This document shows, piece after piece, positions 24,954 through 35,857 of a stretch of DNA of 64,000 bases. Origin of the DNA: Sipunculus nudus (lineage: Eukaryota > Annelida > Sipuncula > Golfingiida > Sipunculidae); assembly GCA_026874595.1 (NCBI GenBank), contig CM049319.1, positions 56,306,917-56,370,916 of the forward strand, read 5' to 3'. Position numbers and translations under genes: made by a program. The notes below the pieces were generated by a model, which was not told the origin of the DNA, searched no databases, and saw only the letters and a program-made list of their open reading frames with translations. Numbering within the stretch: the first letter of the stretch is position 1; each line of letters begins with the position of its first letter.

Positions 24954-25325
24954 AAACAAGAGCACCCCAAACATGTATTATATGCCTTTCATGTATCTGG
25001 CGACCTCTGAACTAATTAAATATGCATGATTTTGATGAGACAGTAATTCAGGTGAGATATTTTATTGATTCACATTTCTGATGAGTTTTATCAAAATCCT
25101 TCATATTCTTCATTAGTTATCGTGGCGACACCACAAAGTAGCCTAGTGCCCCATTTACTTTATTATGTATGGATGTTGCCCATAATAGAACTCTGGCAAG
25201 ACAATCTGTTTTTAAGTAGTTATGGTGATTTATGTGAAAATCCATCAAAGCCCTGGAAAGTTATGGCAGTGACAATAAAAGCTAATGGACAGACGGACGG
25301 ACTGACAGTGGGTATACGATAATAC
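24954..25325 (+). repeat. Dispersed AACAAGAGCACC-headed repeat
   Basis: It begins AAACAAGAGCACCCCAAACA, contains GATGAG, TTCATTAGTTATCGTGGCGA and GGAAAGTTATGGC, and ends with an ACAGACGGACGGACTGACAG tail. A related head (AACAAGAGCACCGCAACAAA) lies at 26453 in the ANAPC10 intron. The 85-residue frame across it is a by-product. Confidence 0.45.
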
Positions 25326-25954
25326 TCCGATAATACTCCTATCTTATGACTGGCATATAATATAAAACAGAATACAAAATTTGTTTATTAAAAAATTTAA
25401 TTTCTCTCTCTTTCAGCAGACATGGAAACTTTCACACAACAAATGATACTAAGTAACCTAGATTCATTAAACCAGGAGTGGGAAAACTACGCCCCACTGC
25501 CAACATGCAGCCAACAATGTCTATTTGTTTGACCCACAAATATACACAGCCATAATCATTTTCTTCAAAAGATTAAATATCTTGCACAGCTTCCTATAAT
25601 TTCCTACTATCAAAAAAGAAAATTTTCTTTTGGCGAGAACATCTTTTTAAGGAGTGGGCAAGAAAATGTTTCCTCGTTATGGTAAAATTTGTTTTTCTTG
25701 CTATCAGAAAAAGGATATCTTGTGACAAGAAAATAATTTCATGGAATAATATGATGAAGGAATTTTTCTCCCTTATGATAGGATAATTTATCTTGTTTTA
25801 AGAAAATCTGGAAAGATTTTCTTGACTTCGAGCATGCTGCATACAAATTAGTTTAAATTTATCTTGAGGATGTCAAATAAAAAAAAAATGTTTTGACAAG
25901 ATATATAATCTTTTCAGGAAAATTATGTCTGACTGTGTATTTTTGCATGTCAAT

Positions 25955-25960
25955 TTTATT
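25955..25960 (-). promoter_or_regulatory. Candidate ANAPC10 polyadenylation signal
   Basis: AATAAA on the minus strand about 190 bases after the ANAPC10 stop codon. It is a plausible 3' end signal, but other AATAAA-like hexamers lie further on (near 25880), so the actual site is uncertain. Confidence 0.35.
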
Positions 25961-26150
25961 TCTGCAGTTCCTGATATACTTGTATTAAGTATTCCCCAAA
26001 TGATTGGTATCGCCATCTTGTGTTTCTGAATGGAACAAATCCAAACACATGGCATCTCTTAATGGTCATGTTTATAAGACGTGCTGCACACATGCAATGA
26101 GTCATATTATGGTAACATCAAATATAAAGATATATAAACAGCAATACTCT

Positions 26151-26430
26151 TCACCGCAAGCAGCTGTACCGTGCCATATCTACTGTAGTAAACGTCGGTT
26201 TCTTGTTGAAGGCCACATCGTGTACAGGTGAGTGGACCTTAATCTGTCTCATGTGAGTGTCTCTGCCATTCTGGTGGTTCGACAGAACAGCTATCTGAAT
26301 CATAAATGTCCGTATAGGTTTGTCGTACAAGTTTTTTAACGGCACCACAACCCAGCCTGAAGGTTCGCTAAGTTCTACTTGTTCCACCTCGCTCAGGTCG
26401 TTGAAATGGTTCCCGGCTCGGATAGATATT
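26151..26430 (-). CDS. ANAPC10: ANAPC10 coding exon 3 (terminal)
   Basis: 280 bases beginning after TGCATTGCAG. It encodes ISIRAGNHFND through TTVDMARYSCLR and a TGA stop, forming the second half of the DOC domain and the C-terminal tail. The exon is 4.56 kb from exon 2. Confidence 0.95.
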
Positions 26431-29400
26431 CTGCAATGCAAAATAATAGATAAACAAGAGCACCGCAACAAAACACCCCTCTGACATTATTAAATATGGG
26501 TAGACTTTGCAGACCCAGGCGAGTTAATTAATGATTAAATACTGTGGCAGGCTTCATATATGCACATGGGGTTAAAATTTCATGATTTCCAATTTTTCAG
26601 TGTTTTATGAAGGTTTAATTGTCACACTCTCACAATGTTAACAAGTGACCAGGCTTGGGTCAAGTACATGTACTTGTACTTGGTACTTGAACTCAAGTAC
26701 AAAATTTTCAGTACTTGTACTTGGTAATTTTTACCAAGTACAGTACCTGTACTGTACTTGTACTTGCTAAAAATGTACTTGAAAAATTAAGTACATTTCA
26801 AGTACTAGTCAAGTACATGTATTTTTTTAAATTATTTTGAATACAGAGCATATGGATTGATGGATGTGAGACAAGATGTACATGTCACAATAGTAATAGC
26901 CTACACTATTTAACATCAAACATGCCTCTGTTTATCCATGGACCAATCAAAGTCAGATTGTGCCAGGTAACTTATTTGGCTGTGACCTACTCTGTCCAGT
27001 ACTCTTATGCAATTAGCACCAGTGGTCACCAGCAATGTGGCAGCTGGCCCATGCTTGCCTCCACAATAGGCACATCCTGGGCAATTACTGGACAAGAACT
27101 GAGTCTGTTCAGCATTATTTGCTGATATGCTATATAATCAAGGGGCTCACAGGAAGTAATAGAAAGTAATATGTATTACTCTATTACTTTGTCTTCTGTT
27201 TCTTTTACTATTACAATTACAGCTCAAATTTTTGAGTCTATTACTATTACTATTATATTGAAAAAGCTGTAATAGTCTATCCTCAGACCTGATTATATGA
27301 ACAGCTTGTGGAAACACTACCATCTTAATAGTTCTGCTGAGTAAGTTTGTCCCAGGTTACATCTGCTCATGCACCAGCTTAATTAGCCATGCTAAATGAG
27401 AAGGTCAGGTTGGTATTAGTGGTGGGAGTCAGTTCCTTTTTCATAATCGATCTTTAGTTTAAGCAAACCGATCGATGATCGATTAGTAATCGGTTCAGGC
27501 AAATATAAAGAAATGTGCAATTATCTGTGAAACTGTATACTTTTTTAACCCAGCCCGCATGTTTTAGTAATTCTACCTAAAGAAAAGAAGTTTTGCCTTT
27601 TTATATTTTCCTATTATCCGTAAGATATGCTTTTCAAAGTTTTAATCTAATCATTTATAATAAACAAGAATCAAACCACTATCCAGGACATCTACTTGCT
27701 GTGAAGACCTATACAATTTATGGAGCATTTTCACGCCATACCACCCATACTGTGCAATGTACATCTTGTTACAAAACTCCCCGCTAATTCTGCAGCTCCC
27801 TGCCAGTTCCCAGAGATTTATTAAGTCCTCTGTTCTCGCATCTACTGTGTTATACTCAGTTACATACGGAAGTTAATATGGGAACAAACACTTATTATTT
27901 GAAGTGCGGAAAGTTGTAAAAAATGGAAGAATAATTTTAGCCTATAAGATAATAGGCATTCTGGGAAAAAAAGTCATGATTATGATGTAATGGAGAGTTG
28001 CCTTTGTTAATCGAGTGCTCTAAAGTGGCAGGAAACTGACTGACTTTCGATAAAACTTGATCGATCTAGTTGGTTATGAGTAAATCTGGAATTGAGTTGT
28101 CACAGCTGAACTATACACAACCCTCAGGTGGACTGTTTAGCTGATCAGCTGTGAGTTTTACACACATGACAGACTAGTACAGAGACTCTAAAGCCACTAT
28201 ATAATAAGTGACAGAATTGGAAGATTCAGTACAGTCATTCAGAATAGGCATCAAAGCACCATTTCTTGTGTACTGATATACGACTGTGTAATAGTGTATA
28301 TAAATACTGAAAGGCCATCAAAACTGTCACCCTGGATTACCTAGAATAACAAAAAAAAAAAAAAACTTTCAGCAATTGGAGCATCAACCCACTTTTCATT
28401 GTACCAGTACTGATATCTGACTGTGTAACAGTGTGTATAATATAGGTAATTGTTTTATCAATAAATATTCAGAAAAAATTGCTTTTTTAATTAAAAGTAC
28501 TTGTACTTGTACTCAAGTACAGACCCCTGTACTTGTACTTGTACTCAAGTACAGACCCCTGTACTTGTACTTGTACTCAAGTACATTGAAAAATTGTGTA
28601 CTTGTACTTGTACTTGACAAATTCTGAAGTACTTGTACCTGTACTCAAGTACTGACCCCCCCTGTACTTGACCCAAGCCTGCAAGTGACCCATGGGTCAG
28701 GATGCTCATGCAGCTAACTAGGAATACATTCACAAAAGGAATTTTATCATCTGAATTCCAAATTTTAATTTTGTAGGTGGTTTCCCCATTCAACAGTAGC
28801 AATTAAAGTAAAAAAAAAAGTTTGTGAAAAAATTCAGATCTAATTTTAGGTATAAAACTGAATCTTGATTAAATACTTTTATATGCCTGAAAGAATGTCA
28901 CTATATTCAACACTTATCAAGTTAATTGAGTAAATATCTTTCCTGATTTTTTACATAGTGCATTATATTTGGCCCCATAAATTTTATAAATTAAGTAATA
29001 CTGACTTCATTTCTGACATGTACATAGAAACTATAGGTATATGGGAATATTTATGGTAAATATGAAGAAAACAGACGAGTGGTTCAGGCAAGAAAACAGA
29101 TGAGTGGTTCAGGCAAGAAAACAGATGAGTGGTTCAGGCAAGAAAACAGATGAGTGGTTCAGGCAAGAAAACAGACGAGTGGTTCAGGCAAGAAAACAGA
29201 TGAGTGGTTCAGGCAAGAAAACAGATGAGTGGTTCAGGCAAGAAAACAGATGAGTGGTTCAGGCAAGAAAACAGATGAGTGGTTCAGGCAAGAAAACAGA
29301 TGAGTGGTTCAGGCAAGAAAACAGATGAGTGGTTCAGGCAAGAAAACGGATGAGTGGTTCAGGCAAGAAAACAGATGAGTGGTTCAGGCAAGAAAACAGA

Positions 29401-32105
29401 TGAGTGGTTCAGGCAAGAAAACAGATGAGTGGTTCAGGCAAGAAAACAGATGAGTGGTTCAGGCAAGAAAACAGATGAGTGGTTCAGGCAAGAAAACAGA
29501 TGAGTGGTTCAGGCAAGAAAACAGACGAGTGGTTCAGGCATGAAAACAGACGAGTGGTTCAGGCAAGAAAACAGACGAGTGGTTCAGGCAAGAAAACAGA
29601 TGAGTGGTTCAGGCAAGAAAACAGATGAGTGGTTCAGGCAAGAAAACAGATGAGTGGTTCAGGCAAGAAAACAGATGAGTGGTTCAGGCAAGAAAACAGA
29701 TGAGTGGTTCAGGCAAGAAAACAGATGAGTGGTTCAGGCAAGAAAACAGATGAGTGGTTCAGGCAAGAAAACAGATGAGTGGTTCAGGCAAGAAAACAGA
29801 TGAGTGGTTCAGGCAAGAAAACAGATGAGTGGTTCAGGCAAGAAAACAGATGAGTGGTTCAGGCAAGAAAACAGATGAGTGGTTCAGGCAAGAAAACGGA
29901 TGAGTGGTTCAGGCAAGAAAACAGATGAGTGGTTCAGGCAAAAAAACAGATGAGTGGTTCAGGCAAGAAAACAGATGAGTGGTTCAGGCAAGAAAACAGA
30001 TGAGTGGTTCAGGCAAGAAAACAGTTGAGTGGTTCAGGCAAGAAAACAGATGAGTGGTTCAGGCAAGAAAACAGATGAGTGGTTCAGGCAAGAAAACAGA
30101 TGAGTGGTTCAGGCAAGAAAACGGATGAGTGGTTCAGGCAAGAAAACAGATGAGTGGTTCAGGCAGCCCTGAAGTGTGATAACAGGCTTTTTATGGAAAA
30201 TTTAGGTTTTTCCTTAATTTCTCAGTGAAAAATAGTTGCAGTGACCTAGTTTTCGGACTAGTAAGAGATCTTAGGGACATCTAACAGCGTGCCAAATTTT
30301 GGATTTGCAGATCTAATGGTTTTAAAATGTGCCACTCTAACAGACAGTCAGACAATGGACCATGACTATAGTTCAGATGACTTATAAAATAAAACAAGTT
30401 TTAAATTCCTTCATCAGTGTTAATGAAACATTGGCCTAAACCTGTATTTCATAAAGATTTTCATGCTTAATTTAAAGTAAATTAATGAATTATATAACTA
30501 ATGGCTAAAAAACTGAAAAAAAATCCTTGAAACACAAGTAGTAATTCAAGGACTTTTAATTTAAGTACCTGTGATTGTTTTGTTCCAAATGAGGATATTT
30601 ATGTACCTAAAATTCTACAATTCTGAATTTTTTACTTTGATGGTTTTAAAAGACTCAAGAAGGGACTCTGCAATATTGTGACCATAAAAGTTTATTGACT
30701 CAGCCTGTCTACATAATGATAACATTTTTTACTACACTTATAATTACATGAAGTACAAAAAATTCAGACATGCTATAGGTGACATCTAGGTTTAAGTGTG
30801 TACACAAAATGGCAACCTACATGAGTGGTTTCAAGAAATAGGGAGAAATGACTGTGTTAGGATTTAATAAGTGCATATGGATGCGACATGAATGTGCTCT
30901 GAGGACAGCATCCCAGCAAGAACCCATCCACTGAGGGACTTGGGCATGGGATAGTGTAGCTGTAAAGTTTGGATAACAGCCATCTTTTTACCTGTTTGGC
31001 GTGTAGCTCTCATCTTGTTTGTAGTCAGCATATATACAGATGTCCTCTATTGTAGTCTTACGGCGAAACTGTACGTTAACCAGGTGAGGTTGAGGGCCAT
31101 CTGACTGCCAGTATGTCTCTAATGATCCATCCCTCAACTGATCCACGCCAAACCCTGATAAAAGGTCAAAATTAATACCATAAGTACCAGTAATATGGCT
31201 GGCTGGAAAAATGTAAATACAGACCATCAATCTGAGTTTTCAAATCCGTTAAATCATCATTGGTTTATTTTTTTTCTTGGCATTTAGTCTGTTAGTATTT
31301 TTTGGAGGTGGAGGGCACCGCTTCAGTTTTTTAATACTAACTCATCTAAACTTAAACTTAAATATTAACATCTGCCGACTTTCCACTTCATTTAGGGTCT
31401 ATGTAAAAGAAAAGTAGCACTTGCTTTCTATCATTTTTTTATTATTATATCCAATTGTCACCTAGGCCTGGTATCTACTGCATATGGGTCCTGGGTGTGT
31501 AATACTCCCTACTGCTTGGTCAATAGACAGCTGTGGGGCACAGCCTTCCAAAGCAGCTTGCAGAGTACTCATCCTGGGTGGGGGCGAACTGTGAAAAATC
31601 TTAATACTCCTCCCTTGAGATTGGAACTCACAATCTCCCAGATTTGAGTCCTATGCTCTACCCCTAGAGCTCAGAAGGCCAGAAGCTGGTCTTTGTTTAC
31701 AAGTTCTTGACCATTTTGCTCTCAATCATTTTGTCTTTGGAACTGTAATTTTGTGTCTTGGCATTTTCTTGACCATTTTGCTCTCAATCATTTTGTCTTT
31801 GGCACTGACATTTTGTTTGTTGGCACATTTTTTTACCATTTTGCTCTCAATCATTTTGTCTTTGGCACTGACATTTAGTTTTTTATTGGAATATCTTTAC
31901 CCTTTTGCTTTCAATCATCTTGTCCTTGGAATTTTGTTTGTGAAATTGTTGTATAAATACCAGTTACATTATCAAATTCATGAACCCACTACTGACCTGG
32001 TTTACAGGAGGACAGAGACCACACAGCTTGGTTTCCTACTTCTCGCTGTTTACCCTCTCGTTCACCTTTGTAAGGATCAATATCCTGGCCTCCTGACAGC
32101 TTCAT
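26151..32105 (-). CDS. ANAPC10: Anaphase-promoting complex subunit 10 (APC10/DOC1), spliced
   Basis: Coding exons on the minus strand are 32105-31997, 31154-30992 and 26430-26151, giving 183 residues against 185 in human. APC10 is the DOC-domain subunit of the nuclear APC/C ubiquitin ligase; with Cdc20/Cdh1 it forms the substrate degron receptor and aids processivity. Family signatures visible are NQAVWSLSSCKPG at residues 25-37, GVDQLRDGSLETYWQSDGPQ, PHLVNVQFRRKTT, CIYADYKQDESYTPNRISIR, EPSGWVVVPL and RTFMIQIAVLSNHQNGRD followed by THMRQIKVHSP. Splice junctions fit: AG/GTCAGT and TATCAG/GG at phase 1, then ACAG/GTAAAA and TTGCAG/AA at phase 2. The start ATG lies one base after TTTTGTAG, so a 5' untranslated exon probably lies further upstream. 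The protein ends in Leu-Arg, where human ends in the Ile-Arg tail that docks on a TPR subunit. Introns are full of mobile elements. Confidence 0.95.
26651..28681. mobile_element. hAT-superfamily element, non-autonomous, with 8-bp target duplication
   Basis: Both ends carry the perfect 19-base inverted repeat CAGGCTTGGGTCAAGTACA. The flanking 8-bp direct repeats are CAAGTGAC (26643-26650 and 28682-28689). Subterminal regions are packed with ACTTGTACTTG and CTCAAGTAC repeats (26665-26820 and 28495-28660), as in hAT elements. No transposase frame is seen in the 2031 bp. Two interior stretches look like ends of other hAT-type elements (AGTAATAGAAAGTAATA at about 27156; GATCGATGATCGATTAG at about 27470). 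Confidence 0.85.
29066..30165. repeat. 25-bp minisatellite, exactly 44 units
   Basis: The unit begins AGAAAACAGA and ends GGTTCAGGCA. 44 units fill 1100 bases with no indel. The commonest variant has ACAGACGAG instead of ACAGATGAG (units 1, 5, 19, 20 and 21). Others are ACGGATGAG (units 12, 34 and 43), AAAAAACAGA (unit 36) and ACAGTTGAG (unit 39). The period is not a multiple of three and the array lies in an intron, so it is not coding. Confidence 0.97.
30992..31154 (-). CDS. ANAPC10: ANAPC10 coding exon 2
   Basis: 163 bases that start GG (completing Gly37) and run FGVDQLRDGSLETYWQSDG to DESYTPN plus AG of the next Arg. This is the first half of the jelly-roll DOC domain. Acceptor TTTTATCAG, donor ACAG/GTAAAA. 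Confidence 0.95.
31432..31680 (-). mobile_element. tRNA-derived SINE
   Basis: Read on the minus strand, it has a tRNA-like head with an A-box-like GAGCTCTAGGGG and TAGAGC, then a B-box-like GAGTTCCAATCTC about 40 bases on. A non-tRNA body follows, then a TATAATAATAAAAAAAT tail. This is the layout of a Pol III-derived SINE. It lies in the ANAPC10 intron between coding exons 1 and 2, in the same orientation as the gene. Confidence 0.6.
31709..31935. repeat. ~62-bp tandem repeat, 4 units
   Basis: Units start at ACCATTTTGCTCTCAATCAT (31710, 31772, 31834) and a diverged ACCCTTTTGCTTTCAATCAT (31899), giving periods of 62, 62 and 65. Each continues TTTGTCTTTGGCACTGACATT or similar. It is intronic in ANAPC10. 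Confidence 0.85.
31997..32105 (-). CDS. ANAPC10: ANAPC10 coding exon 1
   Basis: It encodes residues 1-36 plus the first base of Gly37. The N-terminus is hydrophilic and charged, as in other APC10 proteins, and ends in the conserved AVWSLSSCKPG. The donor is AG/GTCAGT. The ATG at 32105 is preceded by a T-rich tract ending TAG, consistent with an acceptor at 32107/32106. Confidence 0.93.
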
Positions 32106-34360
32106 TCTACAAAACAATAGACGTATGTGGTATATGATAACCAGTGTCTCACAGGTCTTGTTTATGGTTAAAATCAGTAAAACCGCAATGCAGCCTAAGT
32201 AAGGATAAAGCACAGTCAGACGGTGTAAATATAACTAAAAGTGGGAAATACTGTCACAGGTTTGTAAGGTCATGACTGGATACCCAGAGTGACTGGCATA
32301 TCAGTGATCAATTAACAGGAAAAAATATTTTGAAAATTTTATCAATTTTTATCAAAACTGACATAGACTGGCCCAGTCAATGAAATGGCTCTGTGTCCCA
32401 CTTACTGTCGGTACTGCTACCAGGCGGCAACTTACATAACTAATTACTACTCTCTGACCCTCTTATTTCATCGACTGGTAAACTTGGGCCGTTCCGGACA
32501 GTCAGCACCACACATCACCGCCTCGATGAACTAAGGTCATTCCCAGTGATGTAAGGAGTAACTATAGTGGTCTCTCCCAGAATCTTTTTAAAAAACAACA
32601 TGGTTAATTCAGTAACCGCCTATTGTGGGCTTCCAGCTTGCTATATATATATATTCCCATTTAACCAGTCTTAATGTGTTTAGGTCCTCGCCTATTTGAG
32701 TACTGCAAGATTTTTAACACTATATATAACCCTCCGCCTCAGTGAGTCAGTGTGTCACTGTTTATCAGACCATCGCTTATCGCAGCAGGCCCGTTTTAAA
32801 ATGTGTCTCTAGTTCTGCCAATCAGCGTGAGATATTTAGGTCCACATGCGACGAACGCATTCAAACTGTTATTCATGTACCAGCTGACTGAAACGAACAC
32901 GACGTTCAGCATGTTGGCAACTTAACAGTGGCAAGACCTTCATGAGTAACTTGAACACTAACAAATACACAGTATAAAAATTGTCCAACATGCACTTAAA
33001 TTTGGCCCATGGACCGTATGTTCGAACAGCAGAGATATATCATATGATTTCAGTGCTAATGATACCAAATGGGTTGAGCTGTCTGTCGCCAGTGGGACCG
33101 CTGTTAGCATCTTCATAGCAAAGATGCCATTCACAGGAGACTTGACGGCCTGTTATGCAAATGCGATGGAATCCTCAGGAGCCGTGTAATGCCCTAATAT
33201 GCAAATATCAGGGATTCACCATACAGACTTTACAGGGCTTTAGTTATAAGAGCTAGAACCGAGTTACGTCACGTCTATCAGTACAAGGAATCACGTTTCA
33301 TTTGAACCTTTTTAGCAGTAAACATCAATACACTAAAGCCCAGGCAGGGCTAAAACTGATACTGCAGTGACAAACCATTTTACTAACTCCACCAAGATAT
33401 TGATCAAGTTTGGATGGGGAGATCCTACTCATATATCACAAGCCGTTCCTGATGTGTGTGGCTGACAATTTTCAAAGATGCATATGATGATAGAAAGTCT
33501 TAAGGTAGCATCACTGTTTAAAACCCCTATATCTAGAATAAGACCAAAAAAAGGTTTATATTCATGTCAGACCCAAAAAAAGTATACAATATTTTCAACC
33601 TCTGACATAAGAGAGTATACAACCAGCTTACTAGCTGTCAGACAGGCCACCTTTGGCCACTAAAACTTATATATAGTATATTTTTAGATATTTTTTCTCA
33701 TATTTATCACATATATCATATATATCATACATATAGATGTCATATAGAATGATTCTCTTTAAAAAGACATCTTTATAGTCTCTTTTGTCTTGGCATATAA
33801 TGTAGGTATATCTACCTCTATTTGTGCTTTTTATTTAGTCAAATAATATTCTGATATCATATAACATATTCTGAGATAAGGAACATATATTTGTTACTTT
33901 TACTTTAATTCCTATTGATAAATAGTTGATTGTGTATCTAGGTACATGTACCTTAGTATGTATATTTTATATCTTTACATTCTTTGGCCATTGTTTCACA
34001 ATTTTATGGTTATTACCCATGGTGCTTTTGTCTAGTCACATATAAAAATGCCACATTAGTTTCTTGTCATTTAAATTATTCTATGCCCTGTGATATACCA
34101 CACTGATTTCTAGTAATTTAAGGTAAACTATACTACTTTTTATAATTAATTTTATTGATGATTTCCCCCCTATTTTATGAAGGATACTTTACCTAGACAT
34201 GAGCTAGTCATACATGTATTCCATGCTGTTCTGTATTCTTAAATATGCTTGGTATGATCAGTCCTATACACAGTTTATTAAAATATACATTTTGAATGTA
34301 TGAAAGAAATATTATTTATTTGGTAAAAAAAAACTTTTAAAATAATACTTCTTTACCTAA
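32106..34360. other. Upstream of ANAPC10 coding region, no recognisable gene
   Basis: This must hold the ANAPC10 5' untranslated exon(s) and promoter, but I cannot place them. Two ATGCAAAT octamers lie at 33155-33162 and 33199-33206. 33660-34360 is very AT-rich and featureless. Confidence 0.45.
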
Positions 34361-34480
34361 TCTACATATTAATAGCGTGCGGCGATTTTTGTAATTTTCC
34401 GTATCTCCTCTGATACAGCCGTACGGATTGACCTGATTTTCGACATACATATGCTCCGGGATTGTCTGAAGAGATTCCAC
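34361..34480 (+). mobile_element. Helitron-like 5' end
   Basis: After an A, TCTACATATTAATAGCGTGC leads into a stretch (GCGATTTTTGT, ATTTTCCGTATCTCC, GATACAGCCGTACGGATTG) that parallels the mini-Helitron at 35730-35857. No 3' hairpin/CTAG end follows nearby. It may be a 5' end whose partner is the 35857 terminus, making a 1.5 kb element, or a decayed separate copy. Confidence 0.4.
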
Positions 34481-34810
34481 CCAATTTTATTTGCAATATT
34501 TGCGTATTGCGTGCATAATTAATAATTTTAATATTTGATCCCCCGCGGGCGCCTCTTTTCTTTGTGTCTTTGGGCTCGGTAACACAAAGTCCATAGAGTG
34601 TGTGATGGCGGGACAGAGTTTACTCCGGGGGCCCTATCTGGGGTTCCTTACATTTTGCGGTGACCGGCCCGATATAATCCTCATCGGCGATCCCTTCTCA
34701 AAAGGGGGATCTTTGAAAGAATTGTTTTGCAGGAGCCCTCTTCGTGACCTGATATGCTTAAGTGCACATCTACCGGGTCACAGGAAATCGTAATGGAATG
34801 GCCGAAAAAA

Positions 34811-35040
34811 GGAGTGGTTCTCAGGCACTTTATATTTCAGAAACCTGTGAGGCTGGGCAATATTTTACCTTTGTTTTGTATGTTTCAATAAAAATTTCAT
34901 ATGATCAGGGAAAACATGAAAATAACAGATTTGGAAATCTGATCAAAATGGTATTATTTTATCTTCTTGAAAGATAAAAATCAAAATAATTTTTTTTTTA
35001 TGCAGTGGGGGGGGGGGGGCGGTGCCTGAGAACCATACCT
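34811..35040. mobile_element. MITE family M, copy 3
   Basis: The left end is GGAGTGGTTCTCAGGCACTT and the right end on the other strand is AGGTATGGTTCTCAGGCACC. The interior shares ATAACAGATTT, GATCAAAATGGTATTATTT, CTTCTTGAAAGATAAAAATC and a poly-G tract with the other copies. Confidence 0.7.
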
Positions 35041-35065
35041 TTTTATTTTTGTTTTGGTCTTATAC

Positions 35066-35250
35066 AGTCGCATGCACCTGGTCGCATGAAGTCCAGGGCT
35101 TTGCATGCGATTGAGGTCCTTGACAAATATTCACCAACACATGTAGACCTATACAATGTAACAGACGTGAAGAAAATGTTAATCAGATTCATGATGTGTA
35201 CATGTGATGAGTGGCACCACCAAAGTTGTAAACACATAATACTGAATTAA
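35066..35250 (+). pseudogene. Possible terminal exon or captured exon, unrecognised
   Basis: After a T-rich tract ending TTATACAG there is an open frame with protein-like composition: it includes RALHAIEVLDKYSP, THVDLYNVTDVKK and CTCDEWHHQSC, and stops at 35248-35250. AATAAA follows at 35477-35482. I do not recognise the family. It lies between Helitron-like termini (34361 and 35857), so it may be a captured gene fragment; equally it may be chance. Confidence 0.25.
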
Positions 35251-35729
35251 AATTTTTTTAACATCGAGACTTTTTTCTCATTACTGCAGTTACAAATGTA
35301 AAACCCCTGTAAAAAATCTATATTTAAAACGTTTGTACTGGTATTTCATTGTTTTACATACGTGTGCCATCTGATTTGCAATAACGTTAATGTAAGGCTC
35401 TTTGTTTTAAAGACTTTTAAATCTTTCTTTCAGTATGTATGTTTATTGCGTATAAGTCATAGCCATCATTGTTACAAATAAAACTGGTATTTTGCATTTT
35501 CTTCTTAGGTCTATTCCGTGGACGGTTTCTTTTGTATGTATATGTAATACTGTTGATCAGTTTCTCATGTCACATGATACATGTGTAGGTGACTATTTGT
35601 CAAAGATCCCCACCACATGCAAGTTAGACACTGGTTTCGGGTGACCGTGTGCGACAATAAGCTGTTCCGAAACATGTTCCAAACGCTGTTCCGAAAGATA
35701 TTTATTCACAACACCATACATATAAAGGA

Positions 35730-35857
35730 TCTATATATAGATAGCGTAACGCGATTTGTGTGATTTTCCATATCTCCGGATATTTTGTGGATTTCCGATA
35801 CCACCGTACGGATTGTCGTATTCGTCCCAAACCGTGTGTAGCACGGGTATTTGCTAG
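35730..35857 (+). mobile_element. Mini-Helitron (non-autonomous), 128 bp
   Basis: The 5' end is TCTATATATAGATAGCG, preceded by A. The 3' end carries a CCGTG-TGTAG-CACGG hairpin, then GTATTTG and CTAG followed by T. Insertion between A and T, a 5' TC and a 3' hairpin upstream of CTAG are the diagnostic Helitron termini. There are no terminal inverted repeats and no coding capacity. Confidence 0.7.

Larger units (their letters stand above)
26641..30390 (+). mobile_element. Dispersed ACCCATGGGTC-headed element, copy c, split by a hAT insertion
   Basis: The head AACAAGTGAC (26641-26650) continues at 28690 as CCATGGGTCAGGATGCTCA. This matches AACAAGAGACCCATGGGTCA of copy a once the hAT element and its target duplication are discounted. 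The tail near 30300-30390 (GTGCCACTCTAACAGACAG, GACTATAGTTCAGATGACTTA) matches 5560-5612. A 44-unit minisatellite sits inside it. The whole lies in the ANAPC10 intron, opposite in orientation to the gene. Confidence 0.65.

Noticed and set aside
25065-25322. 85-residue frame (ISDEFYQNPSYSS start)
   Set aside because: It coincides with a dispersed repeat ending in an ACGGACGG tail; the translation is incidental.
29066-30165. CRISPR-like array
   Set aside because: The 25-bp units are contiguous with no spacers, the host is eukaryotic, and the array sits inside a transposable element in an intron.
31610-31680. Functional tRNA gene
   Set aside because: Box-like motifs are present, but they lead into a SINE body with an A/T-rich tail, and the cloverleaf cannot be completed convincingly.
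33155-33206. Paired ATGCAAAT octamers as the ANAPC10 promoter
   Set aside because: They are over 1 kb from the coding start with no associated core promoter. Octamers are frequent by chance in AT-rich DNA, so they are only mentioned in the interval entry.
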